Below, in pieces: positions 18,277 through 64,000 of a stretch of DNA of 64,000 nt. The position numbers and the translations under genes were made by a program. Source of the DNA: Urophycis tenuis (Eukaryota; Chordata; Actinopteri; Gadiformes; Phycidae); the NCBI GenBank assembly GCA_036785325.1, contig JAXIVH010000007.1, positions 431,035 through 495,034 on the forward strand. Reading direction: 5' to 3'. The notes beneath the pieces were generated by a model. It saw nothing but the letters and a program-made list of their open reading frames with translations, searched no databases and was not told the DNA's origin. The first letter of the stretch is position 1; each line of letters opens with the position of its first letter.

Positions 18277-18395
18277 GGAAGATGATGAATATTTCCACAG
18301 GAACAACTACTACTACAACAACAACATCCAAACACTAATGCATACCATTGGCTACATATAATGCATGGTATAATACAAGGGATGGTTAGTATGGT
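18277..18395 (+). repeat. Dispersed repeat copy B
   Basis: Diverged counterpart of 15613-15725 in the same orientation, 2.7 kb away. Spacing and order of shared blocks are kept despite many substitutions and small indels. Confidence 0.45.
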
Positions 18396-18853
18396 AGGCC
18401 TATTTGATTTTTCTTCATATTGCATCTTTATTCAGGAAAAAATATTGGCCTAATGCATTTCTTCCTCTGCAAGCAAGATGATTAGAGCAAGCAAGTAATG
18501 TTCCCAAGCAATATTTCTGCCAACTGCAGCACACTGTTTGAGGGTTACTTGGCTAGAGCATTGACCGTGCAGGGATAGCGAGACCAAATATGTATGTATG
18601 TTGTTGTTTGACCCGCAGAGCCAGGAGAGGGCGCTCATATTATAGGGAAAATATAATTTACCTTTCTTTTGACGACGTGCGCCGTTTCAGAATCTTATGG
18701 TGCTTCAGTATTAACCCAGTAAGTGGTGAGTGTAAAGCAAACCTTGCAGCGATGGAAACGGGAGACCCGGTAGCCTGTGACTCACAGGCAGACCCAATGG
18801 CAACTTCCATCCGACCCCCTGGGCTCTACCAAGTTTAACCCCTGCATGTACTG

Positions 18854-19118
<265 letters not shown>

Positions 19119-19729
19119 CATGACGCGCCCGTGTGTGTGCGTGATCGTGCGCGCACATATGTGTTTAGAATAGACATGGATGATCTTTTGGACAAGAAAA
19201 CCTTGCGTTTGACGAACAAGAGATGGGTGATGGCTGGCGAAGATTTTAGCTGGTTTAGAAACATGACAGTGGCTCCGATCCAGTGTCACCACTAAAGCCG
19301 CGGTTTCGAAATTTCCCTGACCATTATTTTATTTACTAAATGCCAATATTCCTCCGCAGGGTCAGAGAGTATTTTGAAGAGATTGCTAAAGGTGTTGTGC
19401 TTGAGTTATTTTCTTATTTTTTCTTCATTATCGTTATTTAAAATAATAGCGATCTATATATTTTTCACAAGACAAATATTCTTCGAGAGTCGCGCAACAC
19501 TTGTGTTTGGGAAGTCGGGTCTATATTTTTAGGAACTCATCGGGGTGTGCTGCGGCGCCACTTAACGATAGCTATGGCCACCGCCAGAGAGCATACCGAT
19601 TCGTTATCTTCAACTTAATTTTTACATTTCACCCAATTTTGGTTCTTGTGATTATTTTCGGAGAGGAAGCATTGATTTGGCATGCAGGTGTGTGTGTTTT
19701 TAATTTTTTTTGATGGCATTTACTGCTGC

Positions 19730-20318
19730 GTGGCAGGCTGGCTGCTAGGGTCTGAAGTAGCCGCTCGCTCGCGCAGCTTGTCGCAGCTGAAGAAAATAGA
19801 AGCAGTTGGCAGCAGAGCGCTCGAGACCCAGCTCGCAGCCACCCAGCATCTCCTCAGCCTGGCTTCATATTAAATATATACCCTTTAGATTTCAAGAGAT
19901 TGTTCAGTGTCGAATGTATTTGGATGTTGTGTTCGCATCATCACTCATCAATGGTGAAACAACGATAACGCCAACCAGCTTGATCACCCAAACTGGGTTT
20001 TAACTACCATTCGTGCGACGACAGCTGTCATCGGAGAAAGGAAAGTGATCCATCAAATGCGTGTGCAGATGAGGCAGATTTCCACTGGATTTATACCATC
20101 CGACTGTCCATCAAATGGGCGAAGTTAGGAACAACGCCACGACATTGGATTACTATATTATGCGATATGCATTTTTGAGAACTGCGGTGTTCCTTCATTG
20201 GAGAGAGGCTAGCTAGCTCAATTAGCCGGCTAGCTGGCTAAGTGATCAAAAGTGTGACGTTCTACCCTCCAGTATTTTGGACATGAAGAAAATAATTCGC
20301 TATTCATAGGGTCGGAAG
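19730..20318 (+). promoter_or_regulatory. kmt2c: Candidate kmt2c promoter-proximal region and non-coding first exon
   Basis: The coding start at 22718 follows a splice acceptor directly, so a non-coding upstream exon is expected. The best candidate ends at 20318, where GGAAG is followed by the near-consensus donor GTAAGA. The stretch before it is locally CpG-rich (around 19760-19840 and 19990-20140) and less repetitive than its surroundings. Joining 20318 to 22717 keeps an A at position -3 of the ATG. The transcription start is not visible; the left boundary is a guess. This is inference. Confidence 0.4.
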
Positions 20319-22716
20319 GTAAGATTTTTGTTGAGACTGTGTTATTTGTGATAAGCTATGCTTGAGGGTGGGGGTGGGGGTTTGGGTGGGAGCCTGCTAA
20401 CATTTTCTAGGTCTAGGCTACTGTTTGAGGTATTCGTCGCCGCCTTGGTTTTCGTGATACTGACTATTCAATGCAACACCCCTCATCGGCCCATGTACAA
20501 TATCACCAGGACTATAGCTGGATCTGTTGAGGTGTCACTTACAGCACAGCACGTTCATCCAACGATTGCATTCGTAAATCTCAAGTATAGTATAAATGAC
20601 ACAAATTGCGGCGGAGCTGAACGCTATTTACTTTTTGTAGTTGATGCAACATTAGACCTATGCAGAATAGTTCCGTTTCAGTAAATAGACAGGGCCTGTC
20701 CGTATGTTTGTGTGTGGCCCAAATGTTTTGCTTTTATCATCGCCTTAGACACAGTCGCGTCGGGTTGGCCCATGTTATTATTATAACCGTAAACATGGGT
20801 GATAACCTATTGTATCCTTGTAATACATCGGCCAGTATAACACGAAATATATAAGGATGCACGGCTGTCTTCAGGCATACTGGATGGCTTAGTTGTCCAA
20901 CTAACTACAATGTTAGCTAACCTGTTTGCTATCCGAACCACTTCTAAAGTTGCCTGGTTTGCTACTATGGTCAAAAGCTGAGGCTAAAATCGCATTCTAA
21001 GTAAGTCATATGCTTGTGTTTATATAACCGTTTCTATACAGTAGCCGCCGTACACGTCCCCACTTGCATTTCGCACTGGTCGTTTTGGAAATAAGACCTT
21101 AGTTATGAACAACAGGCTAGCTAACGTTAGCTACGTTGGAGCATGCAATTGCTTTGTGCTCAAGCTTGAGTAACAAAAGCTAACGTTAGCAGTTGTTCAG
21201 TTGTAAGATAGGTGTCATGGCAGTTTGGTTTCCTCCCAGTAGTTTTCAAATGATGGAAACGTAAAATATACTAAGCCACATAACGGTTAGCGACAATTAG
21301 GACAGTCCTCAGTTTTTACCTCTAGTCGGGGTTGAGCACCACCAGTAGCTATTGTTTATTGCTCAAAAGAAAATCACACACAAAGCACATCAATAACTCT
21401 TAAGCTTTCAAGGCAGTCCGTGTAAATGACTTCTATGTTGCCTATGTCATGTTTTTACGATATACATATTTATTATTGTGGCCAAGAAGTAATCGTCAAC
21501 AAATGTTGTCTTTGTACACCAGCCCCCTTAAGTTGAGAGGGTATCATGTTTATGGATAGAAGCCCATAACTTTGAGGAGGATGCTGCTGTCCATCAAACG
21601 ACTAGTGTGGTACAAATGATAAGTACCAAAGACAAAGAATGATTCATACATAATGTCTTCATGAATATATCTTTATCATTGCATGGCATTGTGTTATCCA
21701 AGTCCCCACGTAACATCGTCGTTCAATGTTTTCGTTCAAGTAAATAATTTTACCAAAACAAAGGGGACATCTATTCAAATGGTAATTGCAGTTTGAGGTC
21801 ATGATTCATTTATGACATGTAAACATGGCAGAGCACAGATGCTGATCTTTGAAGTGGACATTTCATCGTTTGTTTTTTGAGCCACTTGCTTCACCTTGTT
21901 GGACTGGCAGCAACCTACTGTATCTTGTGTTTATATTGCAAGTGATGACTGTTAATGTACCCAAAGTTAATCCAAGTCCACATGGTTTCATTTGAAGATG
22001 GCAAGGTTTTAACCCATGTGTACTAATGGTGCCTCAGCCTACAATGCCATTGGTCAGAACTTGTGATGCTCGCTGCCATTCCCCCAACTTGAACTCAAGT
22101 AATACAGATTATTTGATTCTGTAATATCAAGGCTGCATGTTATTTTTAGTCATCGAGGACCGTTGGCTGGCAATAAAATGATTAATTTAATTATGGATTC
22201 ATGTAGTTAAATTATATAACAAACGCCATTTGCTACCCCTCTTCCATTGTGCAAGCACAATAAAAAACAATTTGAATAGACTACATAGAGTGGAATGCCC
22301 ACATATAAGAATACCCTCTTTTATCCCCAGAGAATAGACCTATAAAATGACATCACAACATCATAACCAACAGCTTTCATTGCAGCAAAAATGTCAGATG
22401 AACCAAATTGAGACCACAGGGCAAAACATTTTGACATTTGAGCATCGATACATGTTCTTCATGACTTAACAGCGGTGCTTAACTTGGCTTATAGATAATT
22501 ATCAGCCTGCACATCAAAAGTGTTGTGTTATTGTCATTGTCAAGCTTAATATCTCTGTCCATTTATTGCATCAATCCAAAAAGAAGTGGCAATGGAAGCA
22601 TATTTAACCTTGATGCTGTGTGATGCTGTAGATCCAAACATTCGATGCTCCAGTAAGTTGTTGTCCCTCTGTAAGACACAAACTGTGTTTGTTTGTCCTT
22701 CACACTTTGTGTTCAG
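20319..22716 (+). other. kmt2c: Candidate 5' UTR intron of kmt2c
   Basis: If the non-coding first exon is right, this is intron 0. It begins GTAAGA and ends TGTGTTCAG. It holds two copies of the palindrome GCTAACGTTAGC (21120-21131, 21179-21190) and otherwise unique AT-rich DNA with no genes. Confidence 0.4.
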
Positions 22717-22717
22717 A

Positions 22718-63586
<40,869 letters not shown>

Positions 63587-63861
63587 GTCAGTGGCGCCTG
63601 CTCCCTCAGACCCCCCCCCCGTGTGTGTCTGTGTGAACGCCCGTTTCCCTGCAGGGCATCGCTCGACGATGGCATTAGCAAAACCAATCAAAATCCCTCA
63701 AGTGTAATCAACAACAAAAAAAACGAAACGACTTGTATCGATCGAGCGACATGTTACATCACGTTGAGTTGCAGCGTTGTGACACGTCATTGTGTTGGCA
63801 CACAGGGTCCCACACCGCGCCTGCTCTGCAGCCGTCGCGTTTTTATGAACCACAATCAAAT
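63587..63861 (+). other. kmt2c: Start of kmt2c intron 24
   Basis: Unique sequence between exon 24 and the SINE. The kmt2c frame meets a stop shortly after the donor. Confidence 0.7.
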
Positions 63862-64000
63862 GGGGTGGCAGTAGCTCAGTGGGCAGAGCGGGTGGACAGA
63901 GCGGGTCGTCCGCTAACCGTAGGGTCAGCGGTTTGATTCCCCTTCATCCCCCTCCTCCTCCAACTGTCCACATGTCGAACCCTCACAAATGTACTGATTG
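63862..64000 (+). mobile_element. tRNA-derived SINE head (cut by window edge)
   Basis: A perfect RNA polymerase III A box, TAGCTCAGTGG (63872-63882), and a B box with one mismatch, GGTTTGATTCC (63930-63940), are followed by CCACATGTCGAA, the body phrase I associate with a common teleost tRNA-derived repeat. The A/B spacing is enlarged by a tandem copy of CAGAGCGGGT (63884-63893 and 63897-63906). It is not a tRNA gene: it folds poorly and continues as a SINE body. Confidence 0.7.

Overview
The window is eukaryotic, almost certainly teleost fish, genomic DNA. Its recognisable gene is the 5' part of kmt2c (MLL3), the histone H3K4 monomethyltransferase of the COMPASS-like enhancer complex, on the + strand. 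The call rests on spliced protein similarity recalled from the vertebrate family: an N-terminal AT-hook, an extended PHD finger, PHD2 to PHD4, the KMT2C-specific block around TPKIGMGKPAITKRKFSPG, PHD5 to PHD7, and the IGGFMVRQRSR segment. Intron/exon structure, extremely dense CA, CT and GT microsatellites, homopolymer C/G runs and fish-style repeats point to a teleost. The repeat density resembles gadiform (cod-like) genomes, but that is an inference.

Layout. Positions 1-19.4 kb are intergenic or upstream sequence without a recognised gene. They are dominated by microsatellites, with two or three weak exon-like stretches of unknown meaning. Positions 19.7-20.3 kb look like a promoter and non-coding first exon ending in a strong donor. 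The start codon is at 22718, immediately after a splice acceptor. From there 24 coding exons can be joined to 63586 with every splice phase agreeing: 4183 nt, 1394 codons plus one base, no frameshift or stop. The gene leaves the window at the 3' side. The HMG box, FYRN/FYRC and SET regions of the family lie beyond it.

The introns carry the oddities. Intron 2 holds a 379-bp non-autonomous hAT element with an 8-bp target duplication. Intron 12 starts with a roughly 680-bp minisatellite of 14-bp units that stays open in the kmt2c frame, and further in holds a 948-bp transposon-like element with long inverted ends built on CCCCTT blocks. In intron 13 a minisatellite has copied the exon 13 end together with its splice donor, making decoy donors. 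A tRNA-derived SINE head sits at the right edge. Two coding exons contain in-frame simple repeats (poly-Gly in exon 4, poly-Thr in exon 13).

No second protein-coding gene, tRNA gene, rRNA gene or CRISPR array is supported. No wholly new system was found. The most notable signals are the donor-duplicating minisatellite, the in-frame intron 12 minisatellite and the two inverted-repeat elements.
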